Shown: one piece after another, positions 8,571 to 22,369 of the stretch
How positions within the stretch are numbered: position 1 is the stretch's first letter
Layout of the letters: each line of letters starts with the position of its first letter
Source: Sipunculus nudus
Lineage: Eukaryota; Annelida; Sipuncula; Golfingiida; Sipunculidae
DNA: 64,000 bases
Assembly: GCA_026874595.1 (NCBI GenBank)
Contig: CM049313.1
Span: 48,099,659 to 48,163,658, forward strand
Direction: 5' to 3'
Translations under genes and position numbers: made by a program
The notes under the pieces: generated by a model
What the model saw: only the letters and a program-made list of their open reading frames with translations
The model's database searches: none
What the model was told of the DNA's origin: nothing

Positions 8571-8675
8571 TTAGATTGCTTCAATCCAGCCTGAAATGAA
8601 GCAGCATGAACAGTTTATTTAATGTATAAAACAGATAAAGAACCAAAATAACAATGTTTTAAGATCGAAAGTGTT
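8354..8675 (+). repeat. A monomer with 16-bp internal deletion, 322 bp
   Basis: CAACAGTTA joins TCGATTTGGTG at 8450/8451. The normal A body has CAGCTTCTGCCGCCTA between those points. The deleted segment is bounded by TA on both sides, a 2-bp microhomology. Seen once. Confidence 0.75.
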
Positions 8676-10352
8676 ATCGGCTGATTGAGTCTAGTACCTG
8701 TGAATGCTAATGATGCATAGAAACATAAGCACCACAAGGTACTGGGGTTAATCGCCGAAGTGTCATCTATAATATCGTCTACTAACTGTAAAGATGGTAT
8801 GAAATTAGACCTGAGACGGTATTTTTTCTTCGGACATTATGTGGCAGTTATCTTGTGGAGTCCGTTATCACTGGAGCATTTTTCAATTAACATTTAGGGG
8901 TACTACAGTATGATTGCTTCAATCAAACTTAAAATGAAGCAGCATGAACATTTTAAGTAATATATGGAACAGATAAAGAAACAAAATGACAATAATTTAA
9001 GATCGAAAGCCTTATCGGCTGATTAAGTCTAGTACCTGTGAATGCTAATGATGCATAGAAACATAAGCACCACAAGGTACTGGGTTAATCGCCGAAGTTT
9101 CAACTGTTTAAGCGCCTTTCGACTATAATGATGGTTTCAAATCGGAACCCAGACATAATTTCTATCGAAGCCTTTTGTGGCACTGATTTCGTGGAGCCCG
9201 AAGCCACGGTTGTACTTTCAACTCGCACCTGCTGGTACAACAGTAAGATTACTTCAATCAAGACTGAAATGAAGCAGCATGAACATTTTAAGTAATATAT
9301 GGAACAGATAAAGAAATAAGATGACAATGTTTTAAGATCGAAAGCCATATCGGCTGATTGAGTTTAGTACCTGTGAATGCTAATGATGCATAGAAACATA
9401 AGCACCACAAGGTACTGGGTTAATCGCCGAAGTTTCAACTGTTTAAGCGCATTCCGACTATAAAGATGGTTTCAAATCGGAACCTAGACATAATTTCTAT
9501 CGAAGCCTTTTGTGGCACTTATTTCGTGGAGCCCGAAGCCACGGTTGTACTTTCAACTAGCACCTGCTGGTACAACAGTAAGATTACTTCAATCAAGCCT
9601 GAAATGAAGCAGCATGGACATTTTATTAATGTATAAAACAGATAAAGAACCAAAATTACAATGTTTTAAGATCTAAAGTGTTATCGGCTGATTAAGTCTA
9701 GTACCTGTGTATGCTAATGACGCATAGAAACATAAGCACCATAAGGTACTGGGGTTAATCGCCGAAGGTTCAACAGATACAGCTTTTGCCGCCTATCGAT
9801 ATGGTGTCAAATAGAAAGTCTGGCATAATTTCCATTGGACACTTTTTTGGCATTTATCCTGTGGAACCCGTAGGCACTGGTGTATATTTTCAACTAGCAC
9901 CTAAGGGTACTACAGTAAGACTGCTTCAATCCAGCCTGAAATGAAGCAGCATGAAGGTTTTAATTATTGTAACAAAATGATGAAAAAATAAAATAACTGT
10001 TTTAAAATCGAAAGTGTTATCGGCTGATTGAGTCTAGTACCTGTGAATGCTAATGATGCATAGAAACATAAGCACCACAAGGTACTGGGTTAATTGCCGA
10101 TGTTTCAACTGTTTAAGCGCATACCGACTATAATGATGGTTTCAAATCGGAACCCAGACAAAATTTCTATCGAAGCCTTTTGTGGCACTTATTTCGTGGA
10201 GCCCGAAGCCACGGTTGTACTTTCAACTAGCACCTACTGGTACAACAGTAAGATTACTTCAATCAAGCCTGAAATGAAGCAGCATGGACATTTTATTAAT
10301 GTATAAAACAGATAAAGAACCAAAATGACAATGTTTTAAGATCGAAAGTGTT
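8676..10352 (+). repeat. B, C, C, A2-like, C monomers
   Basis: Units start at 8676 (B), 9014 (C), 9349 (C), 9683 (A2-like) and 10019 (C). C at 9014 has GCGCCTTTCGAC and CACTGATTTCGTGG and ends with a B-like tail (ATATATGGAACAG). The same combination recurs at 27.4 and 38.0 kb. The core before 9349 has AAGCCATATCGG, a variant that recurs before C units in the 1346-bp blocks. Confidence 0.8.
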
Positions 10353-11698
10353 ATCGGCTGATTAAGTTTAGTACCTGTGTATGCTAATGATGCATAAAAA
10401 CATAAGCACCATTAGGTACTGGGGTTAATCGCCGAAGGTTCAACAGATACAGCTTTTGCTGCCTATCGATATGGTGTCAAATAGAAACTCTGGCATAATT
10501 TCCATTGGACAATTTTTTGGTAGTTATCCTGTGGAACCCGTAGGCACTGTTGTATGTTTTCAACTAGCACCTAGGGGTACTACAGTAAGACTGCTTCAAT
10601 CCAGCCTGAAATGAAGCAGCATGAAGGTTTTAATTAATGTAACAAAATGATGAAAAAATAAAATAACAGTGTTTTAAGATCGAAAGTGTTATCGGCTGAT
10701 TGAGTCTAGTATCTGTGTATGCTAATGATGCATAGAAACATAAGCACCATAAGGTACTGGGGTTAATCGCCGAAGGTTCAACAGTTACAGCTTCTGCCGC
10801 CTATCGATATGGTGTCAAATAGAAACTCAGACATAATTTCCATTGGACACTTTTTTTGGCATTTATCCTGTGGAACCCGTAGGCACTGGTGTATATTTTC
10901 AACTAGCACCTAGGGGTACTACAGTAAGACTGCTTCAATCCAGCCTGAAATGAAGCAGCATGAAGGTTTTAATTATTGCAACAAAATGATGAAAAAATGA
11001 AATAACAGTGTTTTAAGATCGAAAGTGTTATCGGCTGATTGATACTAGTACCTGTGAATGCTAATGATGCATAGAAACATAAGCACCACAAGGTACTGGG
11101 GTTAATCGCCGAAGTTTCAACTGTTTAAGCGCATTCCGACTATAATGATGGTTTCAAATCGGAACCGAGACATCATTTCTATCGAAGCCTTTTCCGGCAC
11201 TTATTTCTTGGAGCCCGAAGCCACGGTTGTACTTTCAACTAGCACCTAGTGGTACAACAGTAAGATTACTTCAATCAAGCCTGAAATGAAGCAGCATGGA
11301 CATTTTATTAATGTATAAAACAGATAAAGAACCAAAATTACAATGTTTTAAGATCGAAAGCCATATCGGCTGATTGAGTCTAGTACCTGTGAATGCTAAT
11401 GATGCATAGAAACATAAGCACCACAAGGTACTGGGTTAATCGCCGAAGTTTCAACTGTTTAAGCGCATTCCGACTATAATGATGGTTTCAAATCGGAACC
11501 TAGACATAATTTCTATCGAAGCCTTTTGTGGCACTTATTTCGTGGAGCCCGAAGCCACGGTTGTACTTTCAACTAGCACCTGCTGGTACAACAGTAAGAT
11601 TACTTCAATCAAGCCTGAAATGAAGCAGCATGGACATTTTATTAATGTATAAAACAGATAAAGAACCAAAATTACAATGTTTTAAGATCTAAAGTGGC
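10353..11698 (+). repeat. Four-monomer unit (A2-A-C-C), 1346 bp, dispersed copy
   Basis: The order is A2 with GCACCATTAGGTACTGG, A with CTCAGACATAA, C with TTTTCCGGC and TTCTTGGAG, then C with AAGCCATATCGG in its core. The same four-monomer series appears twice in tandem 6008 bp downstream. The rare word ATTAGGTACT at 10411, 16419 and 17765 tags all three. Confidence 0.88.
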
Positions 11699-13040
11699 TG
11701 ATTAAGTCTAGTACCTGTGTATGCTAATGACGCATAGAAACATAAGCACCATAAGGTACTGGGGTTAATCGCCGAAGGTTCAACAGATACAGCTTTTGCC
11801 GCCTATCGATATGGTGTCAAATAGAAACTCTGGCATAATTTCCATTGGACACTTTTTTTGGCATTTATCCTGTGGAACCCGTAGGCACTGGTTTATATTT
11901 TCAACTAGCACCTAGGGGTACTACAGTAAGACTGCTTCAATCCAGCCTGAAATGAAGCAGCATGAAGGTTTTAATTATTGTAACAAAATGATGAAAAAAA
12001 TAAAATAACAGTGTTTTAAAATCGAAAGTGTTATCGGCTGATTGAGTCTAGTACCTGTGAATGCTAATGATGCATAGAAACATAAGCACCACAAGGTACT
12101 GGGTTAATTGCCGATGTTTCAACTGTTTAAGCGCGAACCGACTATAATGATGGTTTCAAATCGGAACCCAGACAAAATTTCTATCGAAGCCTTTTGTGGC
12201 ACTTATTTCGTGGAGCCCGAAGCCACGGTTGTACTTTCAACTAGCACCTACTGGTACAACAGTAAGATTACTTCAATCAAGAATGAAATGAAGCAGCATG
12301 AACATTTTAAGTAATATATGGAACAGATAAAGAAACAAGATGACAATGTTTTAAGATCGAAAGCCATATCGGCTGATTGAGTCTAGTACCTGTGAATGCT
12401 AATGATGCATAGAAACATAAGCCTCACAAGGTACTGGGTTAATCGCCGAAGTTTCAACTGTTTAAGCGCATTCCGACTATAATGATGGTTTCAAATCGGA
12501 ACCTAGACATAATTTCTATCGAAGCCTTTTGTGGCACTTATTTCGTGGAGCCCGAAGCCACGGTTCTACTTTCAACTAGCACCTGCTGGTACAACAGTAA
12601 GATTACTTCAATCAAGCCTGAAATGAAGCAGCATGGACATTTTATTAATGTATAAAACAGATAAAGAACCAAAATTACAATGTTTTAAGATCTAAAGTGT
12701 TATCGGCTGATTAAGTCTAGTACCTGTGTATGCTAATGACGCATAGAAACATAAGCACCATAAGGTACTGGGGTTAATCGCCGAAGGTTCAACAGATACA
12801 GCTTTTGCCGCCTATCGATATGGTGTCAAATAGAAACTCTGGCATAATTTCCATTGGACACTTTTTTTGGCATTTATCCTGTGGAACCCGTAGGCACTTG
12901 TGTATATTTTCAACTAGCACCTAGGGGTACTACAGTAAGACTGCTTCAATCCAGCCTGAAATGAAGCAGCATGAAGGTTTTAATTATTGTAACAAAATGA
13001 TGAAAAAATAAAATAACAGTGTTTTAAAATCGAAAGTGTT

Positions 13041-13451
13041 ATCGGCTGATTGAGTCTAGTACCTGTGAATGCTAATGATGCATAGAAACATAAGCACCAC
13101 AAGGTACTGGGTTAATTGCCGAAGTTTCATCTATAATATCATCATGCTAATGATGCATTGAAACATAAGAACCACAAAGTACTCGGGTTAATCGCCGAAG
13201 TCTCATCTATAATATCTTCTGCCACCTATAATAATGGTATCAAATAGCACCTGAAACGGCATTTTAATCGAACATTTCATGGCAGTTATCTTGTGGAGCA
13301 GGTAGGCACTGGTGTATTTTTCAATTAAAACCTTGGGTTACAAAAGTAAAATTGCTTCAATCCAGCCTGAAATGAAGCAGCATGAACATTTTATTTAATG
13401 TAAAAAACAGATAAAGAACCAAAATGACAATGTTTTAAGATCGAAAGCGTT
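13041..13451 (+). repeat. B/F fusion monomer, 411 bp (copy 1)
   Basis: A B core and body start (GTTTCATCTATAATATC) break off and join ATCATGCTAATGATGCATTG, the middle of an F core, then a full F body. Two core segments therefore lie about 75 bp apart in one unit. The junction lies at about 13140-13144. The next unit is a deleted E. Confidence 0.85.
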
Positions 13452-13670
13452 ATCGGCTGATTGAGTGTAGAACCTGTGAATGCTAATGATACACAAAAAA
13501 ATAAGCACCACAAGGTACTGGGGTTAATCGCCGAGGTTTCAACTGTTTTAGGGCATGCCGACTATAATCATGGTTTCAATTCGGAAATCAGACATAATTT
13601 CCATCGGAGCCTTTTGTGGCACTTATTTCGTGGAGCCGGAATCAAATGTTGTACTTTTAAACAAAGTGTT
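13452..13670 (+). repeat. Deleted E unit, 219 bp (2 of 10)
   Basis: Same breakpoint as the first. It follows the B/F fusion and is followed by a D unit whose core reads GATTAGGTC; that following neighbour differs from every other copy. Confidence 0.9.
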
Positions 13671-16360
13671 ATCGGCTGATTAGGTCTAGTACCTGTGTAT
13701 GCTAATGATGCATAGAAACATAAGCACCATAAGGTACTGGGGTTAATCGCCGAAGGTTCAACATTTACAGATTTTGCCGCCTCTCGCTATTGTGACAAAT
13801 AGAAACTCTGACATAATTTCCTCGGAGCCTTTTGCGGCACTTATTTTGTGGAACCGGAAGCCACTGCTGTACTTTTAAACTAGCACCTAGGGTTACAACA
13901 GTTAGATTGCTTCAATCTAGCCTGAAGTGAAGCAGCATGAACTTTTTTTTAATGTATAAAACAGACAAAGAACCAAAATGACAATGTTTTAAGATCGAAA
14001 GCGTTATCGGCTGATTGAGTGTAGTACCTGTGTATGCTAATGATGCATAGAAACATAAGCACCATAAGGTACTGGGGTTAATCGCCGAAGGTTCAACAGA
14101 TACACCTTTTGCCGCCTATCGATATGGTGTCAAATAGAAACTCTGGCATAATTTCCATTGGACACTTTTTTGGCATTTATCCTGTGGAACCCGTAGGCAC
14201 TGGTGTATATTTTCAACTAGCACCTAGTGGTACTACAGTAAGACTGCTTCAATCCAGCCTGAAATGAAGCAGCATGAAGGTTTTAATTATTGTAACAAAA
14301 TGATGAAAAGATAAAATAACAGTGTTTTAAAATCGAAAGTGTTATCGGCTGATTGAGTCTAGTACCTGTGAATGCTAATGATGCATAGAAACATAAGCAC
14401 CACAAGGTACTGGGTTAATTGCCGATGTTTCAACTGTTTAAGCGCATACCGACTATAATGATGGTTTCAAATCGGAACCCAGACAAAATTTCTATCGAAG
14501 CCTTTTGTGGCACTTATTTCGTGGAGCCCGAAGCCACGGTTGTACTTTCAACTAGCACCTTCTGCTACAACAGTAAGATTACTTCAATCAAGCCTGAAAT
14601 GAAGCAGCATGGACATTTTATTAATGTATAAAACAGATAAAGAACCAAAATGACAATGTTTTAAGATAGAAAGTGTTATCGGCTGATTAAGTGTAGTACC
14701 TGTGTATGCTAATGATGCATAAAAACATAAGCACCATAAGGTACTGGGGTTAATCGCCGAAGGTTCAACAGATACAGCTTTTGCCGCCTATCGATATGGT
14801 GTCAAATAGAAACTCTGGCATAATTTCCATTGGACAATTTTTTGGTAGTTATCCTGTGGAACCCGTAGGCACTGTTGTATATTTTCAACTAGCACCTAGG
14901 GGTACTACAGTAAGACTGCTTCAATCCAGCCTGAAATGAAGCAGCATGAAGGTTTTAATTAATGTAACAAAATGATGAAAAAATAAAATAACAGTGTTTT
15001 AAGATCGAAAGTGTTATCGGCTGATTGAATGTAGTACCTGTGCTTGCTAATGATGCATAGAAACATAAGCACCATAAGGTACTGGGGTTAATCGCCGAAG
15101 GTTCAACAGTTACAGCTTCTGCCGCCTATCGATATGGTGTCAAATAGAAACTCAGACATAATTTCCATTGGACACTTTTTCTGGCATTTATCCTGTGGAA
15201 CCCGTAGGCACTGGTGTATATTTTCAACTAGCACCTAGGGGTACTACAGTAAGGCTGCTTCAATCCAGCCTGAAATGAAGCAGCATGAAGGTTTTAATTA
15301 TTGCAACAAAATGATGAAAAAATGAAATAACAGTGTTTTAAAATCGAAAGTGTTATCGGCTGATTGAGTCTAGTACCTGTGAATGCTAATGATGCATAGA
15401 AACATAAGCACCACAAGGTACTGGGGTTAATCGCCGAAGTTTCATCTATAATATCGTCTACTCACTGTAATGATGGTATCAAATAAGACCTGAGACGGTA
15501 TTTTTTCTTCGGACATTATGTGGCAGTTATCTTGTGGAGTCCGTTATCACTGGAGCATTTTTCAATTAACATATAGGGGTACTACAGTATGATTGCTTCA
15601 ATCAAACTTAAAATGAAGCAGAATGAAGGTTTTAATTAATGTAACAAAATGATGAAAAAATAAAATTACAATGTTTTAAGATCGAAAGCCTTATCGGCTG
15701 ATTGAGTCTAGTACCTGTGAATGCTAATGATGCATAGAAACATAAGCACCACAAGGTACTGGGTTAATCGCCGAAGTTTCAACTGTTTAAGCGCATTCCG
15801 ACTATAATGATGGTTTCAAATCGGAACCCAGACATAATTTCTATCGAAGCCTTTTGTGGCACTTATTTCTTGGAGCCCAAAGACACGTTTGTACTTTCAA
15901 CTAGCACCTAGTGGTACAACAGTAAGATTACTTCAATCAAGCCTGAAATGAAGCAGCATGGACATTTTATTAATGTATAAAACAAATAAATAACTAAAAT
16001 TACAATGTTTTAAGATCGAAAGTGTTATCGGCTGATTGAGTCTAGTACCTGTGAATGCTAATGATGCATAGTAACATAAGCACCACAAGGTACTGGGTTA
16101 ATCGCCGAAGTTTCAACTGTTTAAGCGCATTCCGACTATAAAGATGGTTTCAAATCGGAACCTAGACATAATTTCTATCGAAGCCTTTTGTGGCACTTAT
16201 TTCGTGGAGCCCGAAGCCACGGTTGTACTTTCAACTAGCACCTGCTGGTACAACAGTAAGATTACTTCAATCAAGCCTGAAATGAAGCAGCATGGACATT
16301 TTATTAATGTATAAAACAGATAAAGAACCAAAATGACAATGTTTTAAGATCGAAAGTGTT
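13671..16360 (+). repeat. D, A, C, A2, A, B, C, C segment, older copy of the 22.4-24.5 kb region
   Basis: From about 14070 to 16140 the sequence matches 22434-24504 (offset 8364), and through it 33034-35104 and 40616-42687. Shared marks include GCACCTTCTGCTACAAC, AAGATAGAAAG, TTTTTCTGGC, CAGTAAGGCTGC and AAAGACACGTTTG. Local differences such as GATTGAATGTAG and TGTGCTTGC near 15030 set this copy slightly apart. Confidence 0.8.
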
Positions 16361-17706
16361 ATCGGCTGATTAAGTGTAGTACCTGTGTATGCTAATGATG
16401 CATAAAAACATAAGCACCATTAGGTACTGGGGTTAATCGCCGAAGGTTCAACAGATACAGCTTTTGCTGCCTATCGATATGGTGTCAAATAGAAACTCTG
16501 GCATAATTTCCATTGGACAATTTTTTGGTAGTTATCCTGTGGAACCCGTAGGCACTGTTGTATGTTTTCAACTAGCACCTAGGGGTACTACAGTAAGACT
16601 GCTTCAATCCAGCCTGAAATGAAGCAGCATGAAGGTTTTAATTAATGTAACAAAATGATGAAAAAATAAAATAACAGTGTTTTAAGATCGAAAGTGTTAT
16701 CGGCTGATTGAGTCTAGTATCTGTGTATGCTAATGATGCATAGAAACATAAGCACCATAAGGTACTGGGGTTAATCGCCGAAGGTTCAACAGTTACAGCT
16801 TCTGCCGCCTATCGATATGGTGTCAAATAGAAACTCAGACATAATTTCCATTGGACACTTTTTTTGGCATTTATCCTGTGGAACCCGTAGGCACTGGTGT
16901 ATATTTTCAACTAGCACCTAGGGGTACTACAGTAAGACTGCTTCAATCCAGCCTGAAATGAAGCAGCATGAAGGTTTTAATTATTGCAACAAAATGATGA
17001 AAAAATGAAATAACAGTGTTTTAAGATCGAAAGTGTTATCGGCTGATTGATACTAGTACCTGTGAATGCTAATGATGCATAGAAACATAAGCACCACAAG
17101 GTACTGGGGTTAATCGCCGAAGTTTCAACTGTTTAAGCGCATTCCGACTATAATGATGGTTTCAAATCGGAACCGAGACATAATTTCTATCGAAGCCTTT
17201 TCCGGCACTTATTTCTTGGAGCCCGAAGCCACGGTTGTACTTTCAACTAGCACCTAGTGGTACAACAGTAAGATTACTTCAATCAAGCCTGAAATGAAGC
17301 AGCATGGACATTTTATTAATGTATAAAACAGATAAAGAACCAAAATTACAATGTTTTAAGATCGAAAGCCATATCGGCTGATTGAGTCTAGTACCTGTGA
17401 ATGCTAATGATGCATAGAAACATAAGCACCACAAGGTACTGGGTTAATCGCCGAAGTTTCAACTGTTTAAGCGCATTCCGACTATAATGATGGTTTCAAA
17501 TCGGAACCTAGACATAATTTCTATCGAAGCCTTTTGTGGCACTTATTTCGTGGAGCCCGAAGCCACGGTTGTACTTTCAACTAGCACCTGCTGGTACAAC
17601 AGTAAGATTACTTCAATCAAGCCTGAAATGAAGCAGCATGGACATTTTATTAATGTATAAAACAGATAAAGAACCAAAATTACAATGATTTAAGATCGAA
17701 AGTGTT
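16361..17706 (+). repeat. Four-monomer tandem unit A2-A-C-C, 1346 bp, copy 1
   Basis: Bounded by ATCGGCTGA at 16361 and 17707. The monomer order matches 10353-11698. It carries ATTAGGTACT and CTTTTGCTGCC in the A2 member and TTTTCCGGC in the first C. Confidence 0.9.
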
Positions 17707-19052
17707 ATCGGCTGATTAAGTGTAGTACCTGTGTATGCTAATGATGCATAAAAACATAAGCACCATTAGGTACTGGGGTTCATCGCCGAAGGTTCAACAG
17801 ATACAGCTTTTGCTGCCTATCGATATGGTGTCAAATAGAAACTCTGGCATAATTTCCATTGGACAATTTTTTGGTAGTTATCCTGTGGAACCCGTAGGCA
17901 CTGTTGTATGTTTTCAACTAGCACCTAGGGGTACTACAGTAAGACTGCTTCAATCCAGCCTGAAATGAAGCAGCATGAATGTTTTAATTAATGTAACAAA
18001 ATGATGAAAAAATAAAATAACAGTGTTTTAAGATCGAAAGTGTTATCGGCTGATTGAGTCTAGTATCTGTGTATGCTAATGATGCATAGAAACATAAGCA
18101 CCATAAGGTACTGGGGTTAATCGCCGAAGGTTCAACAGTTACAGCTTCTGCCGCCTATCGATATGGTGTCAAATAGAAACTCAGACATAATTTCCATTGG
18201 ACACTTTTTTTGGCATTTATCCTGTGGAACCCGTAGGCACTGGTGTATATTTTCAACTAGCACCTAGGGGTACTACAGTAAGACTGCTTCAATCCAGCCT
18301 GAAATGAAGCAGCATGAAGGTTTTAATTATTGCAACAAAATGATGAAAAAATGAAATAACAGTGTTTTAAGATCGAAAGTGTTATCGGCTGATTGATACT
18401 AGTACCTGTGAATGCTAATGATGCATAGAAACATAAGCACCACAAGGTACTGGGGTTAATCGCCGAAGTTTCAACTGTTTAAGCGCATTCCGACTATAAT
18501 GATAGTTTCAAATCGGAACCGAGACATAATTTCTATCGAAGCCTTTTCCGGCACTTATTTCTTGGAGCCCGAAGCCACGGTTGTACTTTCAACTAGCACC
18601 TAGTGGTACAACAGTAAGATTACTTCAATCAAGCCTGAAATGAAGCAGCATGGACATTTTATTAATGTATAAAACAGATAAAGAACCAAAATTACAATGT
18701 TTTAAGATCGAAAGCCATATCGGCTGATTGAGTCTAGTACCTGTGAATGCTAATGATGCATAGAAACATAAGCACCACAAGGTACTGGGTTAATCGCCGA
18801 AGTTTCAACTGTTTAAGCGCATTCCGACTATAATGATGGTTTCAAATCGGAACCTAGACATAATTTCTATCGAAGCCTTTTGTGGCACTTATTTCGTGGA
18901 GCCCGAAGCCACGGTTGTACTTTCAACTAGCACCTGCTGGTACAACAGTAAGATTACTTCAATCAAGCCTGAAATGAAGCAGCATGGACATTTTATTAAT
19001 GTATAAAACAGATAAAGAACCAAAATTACAATGATTTAAGATCTAAAGTGGC
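17707..19052 (+). repeat. Four-monomer tandem unit A2-A-C-C, 1346 bp, copy 2
   Basis: It follows copy 1 without a gap. Differences I noted are GGGGTTCATCGCC near 17780, GCATGAATGTT near 17977 and GATAGTTTC near 18502. The last change is also found near 28.1 kb, which shows that this copy, not copy 1, was the source of the later block. Confidence 0.88.
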
Positions 19053-20393
19053 TGATTAAGTGTAGTACCTGTGTATGCTAATGACGCATAGAAACATAAG
19101 CACCATAAGGTACTGGGGTTAATCGCCGAAGGTTCAACAGATACAGCTTTTGCCGCCTATCGATATGGTGTCAAATAGAAACTCTGGCATAATTTCCATT
19201 GGACACTTTTTTTGGCATTTATCCTGTGGAACCCGTAGGCACTGGTGTATATTTTCAACTAGCACCTAGGGGTACTACAGTAAGACTGCTTCAATCCAGC
19301 CTGAAATGAAGCAGCATGAAGGTTTTAATTATTGTAACAAAATGATGAAAAAAATAAAATAACAGTGTTTTAAAATCGAAAGTGTTATCGGCTGATTGAG
19401 TCTAGTACCTGTGAATGCTAATGATGCATAGAAACATAAGCACCACAAGGTACTGGGTTAATTGCCGATGTTTCAACTGTTTAAGCGCGAACCGACTATA
19501 ATGATGGTTTCAAATCGGAACCCAGACAAAATTTCTATCGAAGCCTTTTGTGGCACTTATTTCGTGGAGCCGAAGCCACGGTTGTACTTTCAACTAGCAC
19601 CTACTGGTACAACAGTAAGATTACTTCAATCAAGAATGAAATGAAGCAGCATGAACATTTTAAGTAATATATGGAACAGATAAAGAAACAAGATCACAAT
19701 GTTTTAAGATCGAAAGCCATATCGGCTGATTGAGTCTAGTACCTGTGAATGCTAATGATGCATAGAAACATAAGCACCACAAGGTACTGGGTTAATCGCC
19801 GAAGTTTCAACTGTTTAAGCGCATTCCGACTATAATGATGGTTTCAAATCGGAACCTAGACATAATTTCTATCGAAGCCTTTTGTGGCACTTATTTCGTG
19901 GAGCCCGAAGCCACGGTTGTACTTTCAACTAGCACCTGCTGGTACAACAGTAAGATTACTTCAATCAAGCCTGAAATGAAGCAGCATGGACATTTTATTA
20001 ATGTATAAAACAGATAAAGAACCAAAATTACAATGTTTTAAGATCTAAAGTGTTATCGGCTGATTAAGTCTAGTACCTGTGTATGCTAATGACGCATAGA
20101 AACATAAGCACCATAAGGTACTGGGGTTAATCGCCGAAGGTTCAACAGATACAGCTTTTGCCGCCTATCGATATGGTGTCAAATAGAAACTCTGGCATAA
20201 TTTCCATTGGACACTTTTTTTGGCATTTATCCTGTGGAACCCGTAGGCACTTGTGTATATTTTCAACTAGCACCTAGGGGTACTACAGTAAGACTGCTTC
20301 AATCCAGCCTGAAATGAAGCAGCATGAAGGTTTTAATTATTGTAACAAAATGATGAAAAAATAAAATAACAGTGTTTTAAAATCGAAAGTGTT

Positions 20394-20804
20394 ATCGGCT
20401 GATTGAGTCTAGTACCTGTGAATGCTAATGATGCATAGAAACATAAGCACCACAAGGTACTGGGTTAATTGCCGAAGTTTCATCTATAATATCATCATGC
20501 TAATGATGCATTGAAACATAAGAACCACAAAGTACTCGGGTTAATCGCCGAAGTCTCATCTATAATATCTTCTGCCACCTATAATAATGGTATCAAATAG
20601 CACCTGAAACGGCATTTTAATCGAACATTTCATGGCAGTTATCTTGTGGAGCAGGTAGGCACTGGTGTATTTTTCAATTAAAACCTTGGGTTACAAAAGT
20701 AAAATTGCTTCAATCCAGCCTGAAATGAAGCAGCATGAACATTTTATTTAATGTAAAAAACAGATAAAGAACCAAAATGACAATGTTTTAAGATCGAAAG
20801 CGTT
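20394..20804 (+). repeat. B/F fusion monomer, 411 bp (copy 2)
   Basis: It has the same ATATCATCATGC junction as copy 1, at about 20493, and is shifted by 7353 bp. It is followed by the deleted E at 20805. Confidence 0.85.
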
Positions 20805-21023
20805 ATCGGCTGATTGAGTGTAGTACCTGTGAATGCTAATGATACACAAAAAAATAAGCACCACAAGGTACTGGGGTTAATCGCCGAGGTTTCAACTGTT
20901 TTAGGGCATGCCGACTATAATCATGGTTTCAATTCGGAAATCAGACATAATTTCCATCGGAGCCTTTTGTGGCACTTATTTCGTGGAGCCGGAATCAAAT
21001 GTTGTACTTTTAAACAAAGTGTT
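20805..21023 (+). repeat. Deleted E unit, 219 bp (3 of 10)
   Basis: It differs from most copies by TAGTACCTG instead of TAGAACCTG at 20821. It follows the B/F fusion and precedes an A unit starting GAAGATTCAAC. Confidence 0.9.
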
Positions 21024-22034
21024 ATCGGCTGATTAGGTCTAGTACCTGTGTATGCTAATGATGCATAGAAACATAAGCACCATAAGGTACTGGGGTTAAT
21101 CGCCGAAGATTCAACAGTTACAGCTTCTGCCGCCTATCGATATGGTGTCAAATAGAAACCCTGACATAATTTCCATTGGACACTTTTTTGGCATTTATCC
21201 TGTGGAACCCGTAGGCACTGGTGTATTTTTTTAACTAGCACCTAGGGGTACTACAGTAAGACTGCTTCTATCCAGCCTGAAATGAAGCAGCATGAAGGTT
21301 TTAATTGTTGTAACGAAATGATGAAAAAATAAAATAACAGTGTTTTAAGATCGAAAGTGTTATCGGCTGATTGAGTCTAGTACCTGTGAATGCTAATGAT
21401 GCATAGAAACATAAGCACCACAAGGTACTGGGGTTAATCGCCGAAGGTTCAACAGATACACCTTTTGCCGCCTATCGATATGGTGTCAAATAGAAACTCT
21501 GGCATAATTTCCATTGGACACTTTTTTGGCATTTATCCTGTGGAACCCGTAGGCACTGGTGTATATTTTCAACTAGCACCTAGTGGTACTACAGTAAGAC
21601 TGCTTCAATCCAGCCTGAAATGAAGCAGCATGAAGGTTTTAATTATTGTAACAAAATGATGAAAAGATAAAATAACAGTGTTTTAAAATCGAAAGTGTTA
21701 TCGGCTGATTGAGTCTAGTACCTGTGAATGCTAATGATGCATAGAAACATAAGCACCATAAGGTACTGGGGTTAATCGCCGAAGGTTCAACATTTACAGA
21801 TTTTGCCGCCTCTCGCTATTGTGACAAATAGAAACTCTGACATAATTTCCTCGGAGCCTTTTGCGGCACTTATTTTGTGGAACCGGAAGCCACTGCTGTA
21901 CTTTTAAACTAGCACCTAGGGTTACAACAGTTAGATTGCTTCAATCTAGCCTGAAGTGAAGCAGCATGAACTTTTTTTTAATGTATAAAACAGACAAAGA
22001 ACCAAAATGACAATGTTTTAAGATCGAAAGCGTT

Positions 22035-22369
22035 ATCGGCTGATTGAGTGTAGTACCTGTGTATGCTAATGATGCATAGAAACATAAGCACCATAAGGTA
22101 CTGGGGTTAATCGCCGAAGGTTCAACAGTTACAGCTTTTGCCGCCTATCGATATGGTGTCAAATAGAAACTCTGGCATAATTTCCATTGGACACTTTTTT
22201 GGTAGTTATCCTGTGGAACCCGTAGGCACGGTTGTACTTTCAACTGGCACCTAGTGGTACAACAGTAAGATTACTTCAATCAAGCCTGAAATGAAGCAGC
22301 ATGGACATTTTATTAATGTATAAAACAGACAAAGAACCAAAATTACAATGTTTTAAGATCGAAATTGCT
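22035..22369 (+). repeat. A/C chimeric monomer (exemplar)
   Basis: The front half is A-like (CAGTTACAGC, TATCGATA, TCCTGTGGAACCCGTAGG). From GGCACGGTTGTACTTTC at about 22226 it becomes C-like (CAACAGTAAGATTACTTC, GCATGGACATTTTATTAATG). The crossover lies in the shared GGCAC/GCCAC region. Same structure: 31627-31961, 32635-32969 and 40218-40552. A related one, with a different A front, lies at 45821-46155. Confidence 0.8.

Larger units (their letters stand above)
11691..13755 (+). repeat. A, C, C, A, B/F fusion, deleted E segment (first of four related copies)
   Basis: It continues from the 1346-bp unit and runs to just after the deleted E at 13452. The start shows a 6-bp core deletion (AAAGTGGCTGATT, lacking TTATCG) that recurs near 19.05 kb and 28.64 kb. 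C at about 12033 has GCGCGAACCGAC. Together with the preceding unit, this stretch recurs at 17707-21108, shifted by about 7354 bp. Confidence 0.82.
18045..21436 (+). repeat. Segmental copy, source side of the 9594-bp-offset pair
   Basis: This block (A, C, C, A, C, C, A, B/F fusion, deleted E, A and the following core) recurs at 27639-31030. I saw only a few differences, such as GCACTTGTG against GCACTGGTG and CAGTAAGAC against CAGAAAGAC. Similarity stops near 21436/31030, where one copy goes into an A unit and the other into B. Confidence 0.85.
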
